NCBI GenBank assembly: GCA_944321015.1
Contig: CALUJS010000002.1
Location: 62,001 to 126,000 of the forward strand
Direction: 5' to 3'
Origin: an uncultured Phocaeicola sp.
GTDB lineage: Bacteria; Bacteroidota; Bacteroidia; Bacteroidales; Bacteroidaceae
Length of the DNA stretch: 64,000 bases
The translations under genes and the position numbers were made by a program. Shown one piece after another: positions 1-8,526 of this stretch (the first letter of the stretch is position 1; each line of letters opens with the position of its first letter). Below the pieces are notes generated by a model that saw only the letters and a list, made by a program, of their open reading frames with translations, was not told the origin of the DNA and did no database searches.

Positions 1-418
1 TGATGATTTGATAATTATCATAACTAAAGAGGTTACGTTTGTCATCAATATGCTGCAGTATATTATTGACATTGGCAATGCCATTATACGATGTGCTCCA
101 AATGGCTGCAATCATGGCTGTAGGTGTGGTTGTAGAATAATTGTAATCTACTATGTCTTGGTAAGTAGAGGGGTAATTATCCCATTCTTGCCCAAGTATA
201 CCAACCATGCCAAAGAGTAGCTCTTTGGTATAAGTATTATCTGATACCATAGATGAATACACTCCGGACAAAGCTTCTTTGAAGCCGCTTTCGGAGTTGA
301 ACAGTTCCGTATCCTCTACTTGTGAGGCCGGTTGCACGTCGAGCCAGTCGTTGCAGGAAGTGGCTCCGGCCAGTAGCAGGGCTGCGCATATACCTTTTAT
401 TATATATAGATGTTTCAT
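1..418 (-). CDS. SusD/RagB-family outer-membrane lipoprotein, 3' end beyond window
   Basis: Partial gene read from the reverse strand; it starts at 418 and stays open through base 1 (139 codons). The product begins with a lipoprotein signal peptide whose Cys22 sits in the sequence SCNDWLDVQP, the usual SusD start. SusD proteins are surface lipoproteins that lid the SusC barrel and bind the nutrient. It follows the SusC gene by 15 bp in the same direction, so the two form the standard pair. The first about 170 bp match the GC-rich surroundings, but the rest is A+T rich, as in the second SusD of this window. The substrate is unknown. Confidence 0.9.
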   Translation of the reverse strand, partial: MKHLYIIKGICAALLLAGATSCNDWLDVQPASQVEDTELFNSESGFKEALSGVYSSMVSDNTYTKELLFGMVGILGQEWDNYPSTYQDIVDYNYSTTTPTAMIAAIWSTSYNGIANVNNILQHIDDKRNLFSYDNYQII

Positions 419-433
419 AAGTCTGACGTTGGT

Positions 434-3400
434 TTAGAATGTGGCAGATAATTGGAATGAGAACGAACGTGCATACGGGTAATCCAGTCCGCGTTCGGTC
501 TTGACGGTGGACACACGGAAAAGGTCGTTCATGTAGAAGGAGAGCTTCAGGCGTTCCAGCTTGATTTTTTGCAACCAAGACTGGTACTTGAAGTCGTAGT
601 AGCAGGAGAAGGAAGCGAATTGCAGTTCGTTGTTCTTCTCGATGAAACGAGTTGTCGCATAAGTAGTCGATGGAGTACTACCAATATGTTTGAACTTGGC
701 TACGTCTCCCGCTTTCTGCCAAGTGTCGCTCAGCACGCGGCGGTCAACGTTGTTGGCAATATTGACGTTCTCCACGCGGTCTACCAAGGTCTGGTTGTAG
801 TAGTCGCCGCCCAGTTTGTAACTGAAGGAGCAAGTAAGTCCGATACCTTTGTACTCGCCGCTGAGGCCGAAGTTGCCGTGGTATTTCGGGTTGCTGTCGC
901 CGCCTACGATATAGTCATCGGCACTCCATGTATAAGTTGTGGTTTTGCCATCTTTCTTCAGGAAAAGTTCTTGTCCGGTTGTAGGATCAATGCCCAATGA
1001 TTTTACTGCCCAGATGGCGGTCATGGACTGACCTTCCTCGTAACGGATGATGGGAGCTGTGTTTTTGTTTTCAGCCTGGTCGGCTTCCTGTTCTTCGTTG
1101 AATGAGCGCAGGGCATCGTTGATTTCAGTAATCTTGTTGACGTTGTGTCCTACGGAGAAGTTCAGTGAGGCCCACGAGTCGTTGGTGTGGAAGAAACGCC
1201 AGTTCATGGTGGCATCGAAACCACGGTTTTCCACATTGCCCAAGTTCTCCTGGTAGGAGCTGAATCCGGTTGATGTAGGCAATGTCATGGCGAGCAGGGC
1301 GTCTTTGGTCTTGCTGCGGTAGACATCAATCACGAGGTTGAAGTTGTTGAACAGTTGCAAGTCCAAGCCGATGTTCAAGTCGGCGGTTTGCTGCCATTTC
1401 AGTTTGTCGTTGGCCATGGCCATCAGGTAAGCGCCCACGATGTTGTCGTACACCACGTCGCTGTAGAAGTTATAGGTCGCCTTGGCCTGATAGGGATTGA
1501 AGTTCTGGTTGCCGGTGAGACCGTAGGACGCACGGAGTTTCATCAGGTTGATGAAGCCCAGGCGTTCGATGAACTCCTCATTGTGAAGGTTCCAGCCCAA
1601 GCCGACCGACCAGAAGGTACCCCAGCGGTTGTCGGAACCGAAGACGGACGAACCGTTGTAGCGCAGGGTAACATCGGCCATATAGCGATCGTCATACGAA
1701 TAGTTCACGGCACCGGTAATACCAATGTCACGCGATGTGCCTTCGCTACCCGAAGGACGGCCGTTCTCTTCATACTGACGGGCGAATGAAATGTCGTCCA
1801 CGCGGTTGTTGAGAAAGCCCCAGGCGGTCATGCCGTGACTGTTGGAGGTAGTGGAACTCAAGCTCCAAGCTGCATTGGCGAGCAACATATGCTTGCCGAA
1901 CTGGCCGGTGTAGTTGGCGGTGATGTCGGATGAAAGCGTGCTCGATTCGCCATCGGTGATGGAGTAGGAGCCGCGTTTGAAGTAATTGTCGCCTGTCCAT
2001 TCGGTGAACATCGTATGATCGCCGGGATAGAAGTCCTCACGTTTGTTGGTTTGATAGGTGTAGCCTACACGGCCGGTGAAGCGTAGATAGTCTGTGGCAC
2101 GCCATTCAATGTAGAAATTCTCGGTGTACTCGGTGTATTTGGAGAAGTTCTTGGTGCCAATGAATGCGTTATAAAGCGGATTATAATATATGGTTTGTGA
2201 ACCGTTGCTACCCGGAGTCTCATAATAGCCTAGTACTTTACGCAAGTTCCCGTTCTCGTCATAAGGTGAGTAATACGGGTTGGCCGATACATAGTCGGAG
2301 AATGTTCCGTAAGGAGAATCGTCAGCCGTGTTGGCGGTCAGGGAGAACGAGTTGTTGAACAACAGGTTCTTGTAGCGGTAAGACAGCTTGATGTTGCCGG
2401 AGATGGTGCTACGGTCGGAACCTTTCATGACGCCCGCAATGCCGTTATAGCCGATGGTGGCGCTATAGCGCATACGTTCGTCACCGCCTTCCATGTAGAG
2501 GGAGTGTTGCTGGCCTACGCCGGTGCGTAGTGGTTGGGACAACCAGTAGGTGTCAATGCCGCTGGCTATATTGCCGAGTAGATTATTATATTGCTCTCGT
2601 AAATCTTGTTGGAAAGATGGAGATGATGAAGTATAGCGTCCGGCATTTAGTTCCACCTGCAGTTTCTCGGCTGCATTGCACAAGTCGTAGGAAGTCAGGT
2701 CGGGCACTGTCACATCCACGTCGCCGGTGTAAGTCAGGCGCAGGCGGCCCGGTTCCGGGGCGATGGTTTCTACGACTACCACGCCGTTGGAGGCCTTGGA
2801 ACCGTAGATGGCCTTGGCGGCGGCATCTTTCAGGATGGTCACCGACTTCACGCGGTTCATGTCGAGGTCGAACACCGTCTGGCTGCTGGTCTCGAAACCA
2901 TCGAGGATGAACAGCGGTTCGTTGGGGTTGCCTTCATATTCGCCTTGCAGTCCGGTGAAGGACGCGTTGCCACGGATGGTGATGTCGTTGAAGGCGTTCG
3001 GGTTCGAGCCGTTCAGGTTGTTGTCTTCGAGGATGAACGAGGGGTCGAGGTTTGCCAGGCTCTTGATGATGTTTTGGTTGCCCACGGCCTGCAGCTGGTC
3101 TTTGGTGAAGGTCTTTGCCGAACCGGTGAAGCTGGAAGCCTTGTAGTTGAAAAGTCCGGTCACGACCACTTCGTCCATGGTCTGCGAGTCGTCCTGCATG
3201 CGGATGGTGAGCGGTTTGCCTTTGTAGCTCACCGTGACCGGCTTCATGCCGATGAATGTGAAACTGACCTCGGTGACATTGGCACCGGTGGGGAGGTTGA
3301 TTTCAAACTGTCCGTCGGCGTTGGTCACGCCCACGGCAAGGTTGTTGTTGGTGCGCACGTTCACGCCGGGCAGGGGATTGCCGAAGCTGTCCGTCACGAC

Positions 3401-3781
3401 TCCTTTCAGTCGGTTGAGGACGGGAGTGGCTCTTACCGCCGTGCGCGTGACGGTGATGCTGTTGCCACGGATGCGAAACTCAAGGGGGGGGGTAAAATCG
3501 CGCAGCACGCTGTCCATCAGTTCGTTGATGGTGACGTCTTTTGCGCTGACCGTGACTTTGAACTCCTGCACGTCGTCATACGTGAACAGCACTTTGAACC
3601 CGGAGAGTTCCTCCACTTTCTTCAATACTTCCGGCAACGGCTCGTTCTTGCATTCCAGCGTAAGGCCGTCTTTCTTTTCCTGTGCCATGCTTTGGCCCGG
3701 CAGACAGAGCGCCCACACGGCCATCAGCAGCACGATAGCCCGGAAGATGTTTTTCTCTTCTAATACAAACAAGTTCCTCAT
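434..3781 (-). CDS. SusC/RagA-family TonB-dependent transporter with N-terminal STN domain
   Basis: 1115 aa outer-membrane transporter. Order: signal peptide (about 1-34), STN (secretin/TonB short N-terminal) domain (about 40-112), carboxypeptidase-regulatory-like beta domain (about 124-200, with GNPLPGVNV), the SusC signature MDEVVVTG near 205, plug (about 215-340) and a 22-strand-type barrel ending in an aromatic residue (SATF). The STN domain is the part that signals to a periplasmic FecR, which fits the FecR and ECF sigma genes directly upstream. A run of nine C on the coding strand (3484-3492) encodes residues 97-99, so a one-base slip would truncate the protein. The reading frame is intact here. 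Ligand not predictable. Confidence 0.95.
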   Translation of the reverse strand: MRNLFVLEEKNIFRAIVLLMAVWALCLPGQSMAQEKKDGLTLECKNEPLPEVLKKVEELSGFKVLFTYDDVQEFKVTVSAKDVTINELMDSVLRDFTPPLEFRIRGNSITVTRTAVRATPVLNRLKGVVTDSFGNPLPGVNVRTNNNLAVGVTNADGQFEINLPTGANVTEVSFTFIGMKPVTVSYKGKPLTIRMQDDSQTMDEVVVTGLFNYKASSFTGSAKTFTKDQLQAVGNQNIIKSLANLDPSFILEDNNLNGSNPNAFNDITIRGNASFTGLQGEYEGNPNEPLFILDGFETSSQTVFDLDMNRVKSVTILKDAAAKAIYGSKASNGVVVVETIAPEPGRLRLTYTGDVDVTVPDLTSYDLCNAAEKLQVELNAGRYTSSSPSFQQDLREQYNNLLGNIASGIDTYWLSQPLRTGVGQQHSLYMEGGDERMRYSATIGYNGIAGVMKGSDRSTISGNIKLSYRYKNLLFNNSFSLTANTADDSPYGTFSDYVSANPYYSPYDENGNLRKVLGYYETPGSNGSQTIYYNPLYNAFIGTKNFSKYTEYTENFYIEWRATDYLRFTGRVGYTYQTNKREDFYPGDHTMFTEWTGDNYFKRGSYSITDGESSTLSSDITANYTGQFGKHMLLANAAWSLSSTTSNSHGMTAWGFLNNRVDDISFARQYEENGRPSGSEGTSRDIGITGAVNYSYDDRYMADVTLRYNGSSVFGSDNRWGTFWSVGLGWNLHNEEFIERLGFINLMKLRASYGLTGNQNFNPYQAKATYNFYSDVVYDNIVGAYLMAMANDKLKWQQTADLNIGLDLQLFNNFNLVIDVYRSKTKDALLAMTLPTSTGFSSYQENLGNVENRGFDATMNWRFFHTNDSWASLNFSVGHNVNKITEINDALRSFNEEQEADQAENKNTAPIIRYEEGQSMTAIWAVKSLGIDPTTGQELFLKKDGKTTTYTWSADDYIVGGDSNPKYHGNFGLSGEYKGIGLTCSFSYKLGGDYYNQTLVDRVENVNIANNVDRRVLSDTWQKAGDVAKFKHIGSTPSTTYATTRFIEKNNELQFASFSCYYDFKYQSWLQKIKLERLKLSFYMNDLFRVSTVKTERGLDYPYARSFSFQLSATF
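3484..3492. repeat. G9/C9 homopolymer inside SusC coding sequence
   Basis: Nine consecutive G on the plus strand (C on the coding strand) near the end of the STN domain. The 16-mer formed by AA, G9 and TAAAA also occurs at 25644-25659 inside the second SusC gene, there on the coding strand. I saw no other G or C run this long when reading the window. Confidence 0.9.
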
Positions 3782-3849
3782 AGTTTTACAAAATTGATTA
3801 ATTCGTTTGTTATACTACGAAGAACTTGCCGGTTTAGTCCCAAAAAAAG

Positions 3850-4956
3850 CTAATTTTTTCGTTGGATTGTTATGGTTTGCCCGTTTTTGCTTACAGACAT
3901 GTAGCCGAACAGGTTCAGGTTGTCGATGACTTCTTCCACCGTTTCGTCACGGTCCACCACGAAGTGCAGACGCCGCTGCATCAGCGCGGGGTCGTCGTCG
4001 ATGCGGATGGTCAGGTTGTAGTGCCGTCCCAGGTCATGGAGGATGTCCTTCAGCGGCACGTTGTCGAAATACAGGCCGCCGTCCTTCCACATGGCGCAGT
4101 AGCGGGTGTTCACGCGGGTCACCTCAAACGTGCTGTCGGCATAGGCCACGTTTTCGCCCGGGCGGAGAATGACTTCGTGACGGATGTCCGGCATCTGTAT
4201 CTTGACCGAGCCTTCCACCAGCGTGACGTGGGTTTCGGCGTCCGGATAGGCGCGCAGGTTGAACTCCGTGCCCAGCACTTCGGTTGTCATGGAGCGCGTG
4301 TGGATGATGAAGGGACGCGCCTTGTCCTTGGCCACGCGGAAGTAGGCTTCGCCCACCAGCGTCACTTCACGGGTGGAGCCGCTGAAGCGCGAAGGGAAAT
4401 ACAGGCGGCTGTCAGCATTTATCCACACCCGTGTGCTGTCGCTCAGCACAATCTGATAAACTTGCCCTCGTGGGATGGTGACCACGGTGGTATGCTCCGG
4501 AGCGGTCTCCGCTTGTGTGAAGTCGGCATTGCGGGCCGAGAGCACGGCTCCCTGTCGCTTGACGGAGTTTTGTCCCGGGCGGATGACGGCTGTGTGTGAA
4601 GGGGTGTTGCCGCTGCTTCCGGTGATGGTGATGTCGGCAGGAGGTTGGGCGTCACACAAAACAATTTTGTCTTGTCCCGTTTCTCCGAAGCGTTGCCAGG
4701 GCATGAGAACGATGAGTAGCGTCATGGCGGCTATGCCGATGCAGGTTGCCCACGCGCGTCGCCGGAAGGTTTGCCGCTTTTTCCGGGCAGCGTCTGCTGT
4801 CCGGATGCGCATTTCCAGCCGGTTCCATTCCTCGTCCTCGGACGGACGCTTGAAGCGTGTCCTCAGCAGGGCCTGCTCGCATTCGTATTCCAGGAGCGGG
4901 TCTTTCTGAATGTCAGGTTTTGTATGTTCGTCTGTTTTCATAAGGATGCTTTTCAT
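3850..4956 (-). CDS. FecR-family anti-sigma factor
   Basis: 368 aa inner-membrane anti-sigma factor. A cytoplasmic N-terminal segment (about 1-66) should hold the ECF sigma factor. One membrane segment follows (about 69-86), then the periplasmic FecR domain (about 155-255, with IPRGQVYQIVLSDSTRVWIN and GEAYFRVA) and a C-terminal DUF4974/STN-like domain (about 297-366). It lies 68 bp upstream of the SusC gene and 21 bp downstream of the sigma gene, the classical sigma-FecR-SusC order. The N-terminal part looks less typical than that of the second FecR in this window. A start at Met6 (4941) is also possible. Confidence 0.92.
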   Translation of the reverse strand: MKSILMKTDEHTKPDIQKDPLLEYECEQALLRTRFKRPSEDEEWNRLEMRIRTADAARKKRQTFRRRAWATCIGIAAMTLLIVLMPWQRFGETGQDKIVLCDAQPPADITITGSSGNTPSHTAVIRPGQNSVKRQGAVLSARNADFTQAETAPEHTTVVTIPRGQVYQIVLSDSTRVWINADSRLYFPSRFSGSTREVTLVGEAYFRVAKDKARPFIIHTRSMTTEVLGTEFNLRAYPDAETHVTLVEGSVKIQMPDIRHEVILRPGENVAYADSTFEVTRVNTRYCAMWKDGGLYFDNVPLKDILHDLGRHYNLTIRIDDDPALMQRRLHFVVDRDETVEEVIDNLNLFGYMSVSKNGQTITIQRKN

Positions 4957-4977
4957 GCTTTATATTACTACGTCTGT

Positions 4978-5529
4978 TCAGGTCGTTTGGTTACTGTTTT
5001 TTTTATATTTAACAGAGAAGTGCTGCCGGATGATGTCCAGTCCCTTCATGACATGCTTCCTCACCCCGCTTTCTGTCAGGTTTACCTCCTGAGCCACTTC
5101 GCGGTACATCTTCTTCTCGATGTAGCATTTTTCCATGACGGTGCGTGTCAGGGGCGGCATGTGGGCTATCAGCTCCATGATGGTGGCTATGCGGCGTTCG
5201 CTTTCCCGGCGTTCGTCGGTGTTCCATTCCTGCAACATGCGCAGGTAGGAGACCGTGTGTGCGGCCCGCCGTTTCGTGTTGCGTATGTGGTCGATGCACA
5301 GGTGGTGGACGTGGGTATACATATAGGTGAGCGCGCTTTCCGGACGGAACTCGCGGATGTGCTGCCACAGGTAGAAAAACGATTCTCCCACGATGTCTTT
5401 GCAGGTCTCTTCTTCGGGAATCAGGTGGAGGGCATAGTAGTAGAGGGTCGAGTAGCTTTCCCTGAAGAATGCCTCGAATGCTTTCTTGTTGGAATCTTCC
5501 GTGCTGTTCCCGTGTTTATCCCCTGTCAT
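4978..5529 (-). CDS. ECF RNA polymerase sigma factor (FecI-like)
   Basis: 183 aa, the size of an extracytoplasmic-function sigma factor with regions 2 and 4 only. Region 2 lies about 20-85 (YYYALHLIPEEETCKDIVGE) and the region 4 helix-turn-helix about 118-170 (YREVAQEVNLTESGVRKHV). It heads the FecR-SusC-SusD locus and should direct its transcription once FecR is signalled by the STN domain of SusC. A vegetative-type promoter lies just upstream (5561-5592). Confidence 0.93.
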   Translation of the reverse strand: MTGDKHGNSTEDSNKKAFEAFFRESYSTLYYYALHLIPEEETCKDIVGESFFYLWQHIREFRPESALTYMYTHVHHLCIDHIRNTKRRAAHTVSYLRMLQEWNTDERRESERRIATIMELIAHMPPLTRTVMEKCYIEKKMYREVAQEVNLTESGVRKHVMKGLDIIRQHFSVKYKKNSNQTT

Positions 5530-5560
5530 GCGGCGTGTCGGATTTTTGAATGTTTGCCTG

Positions 5561-5592
5561 CAAAAGTAGGAAGAAATACATTGCCGTACAAA
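5561..5592 (-). promoter_or_regulatory. Bacteroidetes-type promoter of the ECF sigma gene
   Basis: On the minus strand the -7 box TACTTTTG (complement of 5561-5568) is preceded at 20 bp by TTTG (complement of 5589-5592). This matches the Bacteroides sigma-ABfr consensus TTTG-N19-21-TAnnTTTG and lies 32 bp before the sigma start codon. Confidence 0.7.
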
Positions 5593-5681
5593 TGTGTCCG
5601 GAGACGGGGTGTTGTGTGAAAACTTTGCGACCGGAGGTTTGTCTTATCCCCAATCATAACCCCGAATCAGTCATTAGACTT

Positions 5682-5790
5682 CTATTATAAGCCTTTTTCG
5701 TTGTACGAATAAGGCTTTTAAGTCATACGAATAAGCCTTATAAGACATACGAATAAGGCTTATAAGTTGTACTAAAAAGGCTTTTTGGTC
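5682..5790. repeat. 22-bp phased dyad array, AAG-S-CTT family, 5 units
   Basis: Five copies of the odd-centred dyad AAGSCTT have centres at 5692, 5714, 5736, 5758 and 5780, exactly 22 bp apart. Three middle copies share TACGAATAAGSCTTWTAAG. The outer copies keep the dyad while the rest diverges. It lies between the ECF sigma gene and the array of the CATATG family. No open frame or terminator T-run explains it. Confidence 0.9.
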
Positions 5791-5854
5791 ATGTTAACAC
5801 AGAGGCTCGGCCATCCCAAGGCCGTAGGACGAGCTTTCCCGGCACGGCAATCCC

Positions 5855-5960
5855 TCTCCGGACGTCCATATGTCCGGTCATGAGCGCGGATATGTTCAGG
5901 CGCGAGCGTCCATATGCCCGCTCGCAAGCAGGAATATGGACGCTCGAATCAGGCCGGATA
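5855..5960. repeat. 22-bp phased dyad array, CATATG family, 4 units
   Basis: Hexamers CATATG, GATATG, CATATG and AATATG start at 5867, 5889, 5911 and 5933, each 22 bp apart, flanked by GAGC or GGAC on the left and GCTC or GTCC on the right. This makes each unit a roughly 20-bp imperfect palindrome. It sits just downstream of the AmpG-like gene stop. Confidence 0.9.
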
Positions 5961-5974
5961 ACCGGATTGGGGGA

Positions 5975-7243
5975 TTATTGTTTTTTGCCGAATTCTGGGT
6001 CGATGCGCAGCAGGGCCGTGACGCCGAACGTGGCCAGACAGCACACCATCACCCACAGGAAGAACGAACGATAGCCCATGAGTTCCTGCATCTCGCCGGC
6101 TATCATGCCGGGCAGCATCATGCCCAGCGCCATGAAAGCCGTGCAGATGGCGTAATGGGCCGTGCGGTGCGAGCCTTGGGAGTAGTAGATGAGATAGAGC
6201 ATGTAGGCCGTGAAGCCGAAGCCGTAGCCCAGCTGTTCCACGAAGATGCACGAGGAGATGACGAACAGGTCGCCCGGCTGTGCGTAGCTGAGGTACACGT
6301 AGACCGCGTCGGGCAGCGAGATGGCCCACACCATGGGCCACAGCCAGCGTTTCAGTCCGCCTTTGGCTGCGGCCAGACCGCCGACGATGCCTCCCAGCGT
6401 GAGGCCGATTACGCCCACCGTGCCTTGCACGAAGCCCACGTCCTTGGTGGTCAGTCCCAATCCGCCTTGGGCTACGGGGTCGATGAGGAACAGGTTGGCC
6501 ATCTTGGCCAGCTGTGCTTCCGGCAGGCGATAGAGCAGCATGAAGAGGATGGCTGCCCATGCACGCTCCTTGCGGAAGAAGCTGGCAAAGGTGCCTACGA
6601 AATCGCTCAGCAGTTGGCGGACGCTCCCGGTCGTTGCCGGTTGGTCGGCCGCGGGACGGGGCAGACACACGGAATGGTAGAGGAAGGCGCCGATGAAGAG
6701 CGCGGCCAGCAGGAAGAAGGTGAGCGTCCAGGCGCGGGGTATCTGTCCGGTGCTGATTTCCAGATAGCCGGCCAGCATGATGAGCAGTCCTTGTCCGGCA
6801 ATGGTCGCGATGCGGTAGAACGTGCTGCGGATGCCTACGTACATGGATTGCTCGTGCGGCGTAAGGGCCAGCATGTAGAAGCCGTCGGCCGCGATGTCGT
6901 GCGTGGCCGAGCTGAAGGCCATCAGCCAGAACAGGCTCAGGGTGACTTGGAAGAAATGAGGCGCCGGGATGGTGAAGGCCACTCCGGCCAGCGAGGCGCC
7001 GACGAGCAGCTGCATGACGAGTATCCACCAGCGTTTGGTGCGCAACAGGTCGACAAACGGGCTCCAGAACGGCTTGATGACCCACGGCAGATAGAGCCAG
7101 CTGGTGTAGAGGGCTATGTCGGCGTTGGAGATGCCCAGCCGTTTGTACATCACGACCGATATGGTCATTACGGCCACATAGGGCAGCGCTTCGGCAAAGT
7201 AGAGGGTCGGAATCCAGGCCCACGGATTGCGGTGTGTTTTCAT
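5975..7243 (-). CDS. AmpG-like MFS permease
   Basis: 422 aa polytopic protein with about 12 hydrophobic segments. The N-terminus (WIPTLYFAEALPYVAV) and the loop with KPFWSPFVDLLRTKRWWI resemble AmpG/PAT1-type major facilitator permeases. AmpG proteins bring anhydro-muropeptides from the periplasm to the cytoplasm for recycling. It is the last gene of a tight minus-strand operon, 3 bp after a SpoIID/LytB-domain gene, whose link to peptidoglycan supports a wall-recycling role. That role is an inference. AmpG itself is not distinguished from other PAT-family transporters by what I can see. Confidence 0.85.
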   Translation of the reverse strand: MKTHRNPWAWIPTLYFAEALPYVAVMTISVVMYKRLGISNADIALYTSWLYLPWVIKPFWSPFVDLLRTKRWWILVMQLLVGASLAGVAFTIPAPHFFQVTLSLFWLMAFSSATHDIAADGFYMLALTPHEQSMYVGIRSTFYRIATIAGQGLLIMLAGYLEISTGQIPRAWTLTFFLLAALFIGAFLYHSVCLPRPAADQPATTGSVRQLLSDFVGTFASFFRKERAWAAILFMLLYRLPEAQLAKMANLFLIDPVAQGGLGLTTKDVGFVQGTVGVIGLTLGGIVGGLAAAKGGLKRWLWPMVWAISLPDAVYVYLSYAQPGDLFVISSCIFVEQLGYGFGFTAYMLYLIYYSQGSHRTAHYAICTAFMALGMMLPGMIAGEMQELMGYRSFFLWVMVCCLATFGVTALLRIDPEFGKKQ

Positions 7244-7246
7244 GTG

Positions 7247-8512
7247 TCAGGTGTATAGCGTGGTGAGTTGTGCGTTACGATAATAATGAAGCAGGATGGC
7301 GTCGTAGGCATATCCTTGCTGTCCCATGACGGCGGCCCCTATCTGGCAGAGGCCCACGCCGTGTCCCCATCCGGCTCCGGTGAGGGTGAATCCGGCAGGG
7401 GGCGTGCCCGCTTCCTTGTCCACCACGAAGGCCGAGCTGTAGAGGTGGGTGGGCGACAGCCAGCGGCGTATCTCCAGCTCTTTGCCCACGGTCAGCGTGC
7501 GCCGTGTGCCCACGATGCGCAACAGGGACAGCCGCCCCGATGCGCCGCGTTTCACGGGCACGAGGTCGAGTATGTCTCCGAAATCCAGGCCCGACCGTTC
7601 CCGGACGAGCGTGGCCAGTTCGGATTGGGTGTAATGCACCGTCCAGCGGTAGAAGTCGGTTGTGGGCAGGTCGTAGGTGTTGAGCACTTGGGCAAGGAGA
7701 TGCTTGTCGCGGGTGTGGCAGAATGCGTCGGGCGCGGTGCGCATCCAGCGTTCGGCCTCCTCTTCCCGGCTCAGGTCGGGCAGGGGAGCGTCGGGGCCAA
7801 GGTCGCGCACGGGTTGCAGGTAGCTGTATTCGTGCTCGTCCCAGCAGGTGGAAAAGGTCTCGCTTATGCCTCCGCAACATTTCGAGAAGCGGGCGTCGCA
7901 CAGCTTTCCGTCGGCCGTGAGCACCTGTCCTCTCGTGGCGCGCACGGCTTCCTCCACAGCCGGATTGGTCACTTTGGTGATGCCCTGATAGCGTTGGCAA
8001 TGGTCGTCGGCACAGACGTCGAACAGCTCATGGTCTTCCCTGTCATACCAGCGGATGAGGATATCGCTTGTCGGTTGAGGCTGCGCTTCGGCGTGGTGGC
8101 GTTTCTCCATTTGCGCCAGCAGCCAGCTGCGGGCTATCACGGCATGTGCCTTGAGAAATTCCGGTGCGGACGTGGCCTTCATTTCCGACGAGATGACGCT
8201 GGTGAGATAGTCTTCCGCAGGCAAGCGGTTGATGGCCGTCAGTCCGTCTCCGTCGGGGAGGATGGTCAGCGAGCCGGTAAAGGTCTGGTCTTCCTGCTGC
8301 TGCCAGTGGAAGGCTTTCCCTATGGTGACGCTGTGGAGGGTGAAGCATGCTTTGTCGTCGGCGGGAGTAAGCGTGAGCGGGCTTTCGGCGAGTGTCACCC
8401 GGTGAGTCCCGCTGACCGGCCGGCCGGTGTCGGTGCGGAAGATGCCGTGCAGGGTAAAGTCGATGTGCGGCGCATGTTGGATGATGCCTACGCTGACGAG
8501 AGGTTGTTTCAT
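7247..8512 (-). CDS. SpoIID/LytB-domain protein (peptidoglycan-related)
   Basis: 421 aa. The central part carries the SpoIID signature (AEDYLTSVISSEM, then SAPEFLKAHAVIARSWL, about 108-145). The C-terminal part has the companion motif GAGWGHGVGLCQIGA (about 377-391). SpoIID is a lytic transglycosylase that acts on denuded glycan, and LytB-type homologues enhance amidases. No signal peptide or lipobox is visible at the N-terminus, which is odd for a wall enzyme. It could be exported by another route, have a mis-set start, or act on imported fragments in the cytoplasm. The neighbouring AmpG-like permease makes the last option attractive. Confidence 0.88.
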   Translation of the reverse strand: MKQPLVSVGIIQHAPHIDFTLHGIFRTDTGRPVSGTHRVTLAESPLTLTPADDKACFTLHSVTIGKAFHWQQQEDQTFTGSLTILPDGDGLTAINRLPAEDYLTSVISSEMKATSAPEFLKAHAVIARSWLLAQMEKRHHAEAQPQPTSDILIRWYDREDHELFDVCADDHCQRYQGITKVTNPAVEEAVRATRGQVLTADGKLCDARFSKCCGGISETFSTCWDEHEYSYLQPVRDLGPDAPLPDLSREEEAERWMRTAPDAFCHTRDKHLLAQVLNTYDLPTTDFYRWTVHYTQSELATLVRERSGLDFGDILDLVPVKRGASGRLSLLRIVGTRRTLTVGKELEIRRWLSPTHLYSSAFVVDKEAGTPPAGFTLTGAGWGHGVGLCQIGAAVMGQQGYAYDAILLHYYRNAQLTTLYT

Positions 8513-8526
8513 AGGTATCCGTTAAG

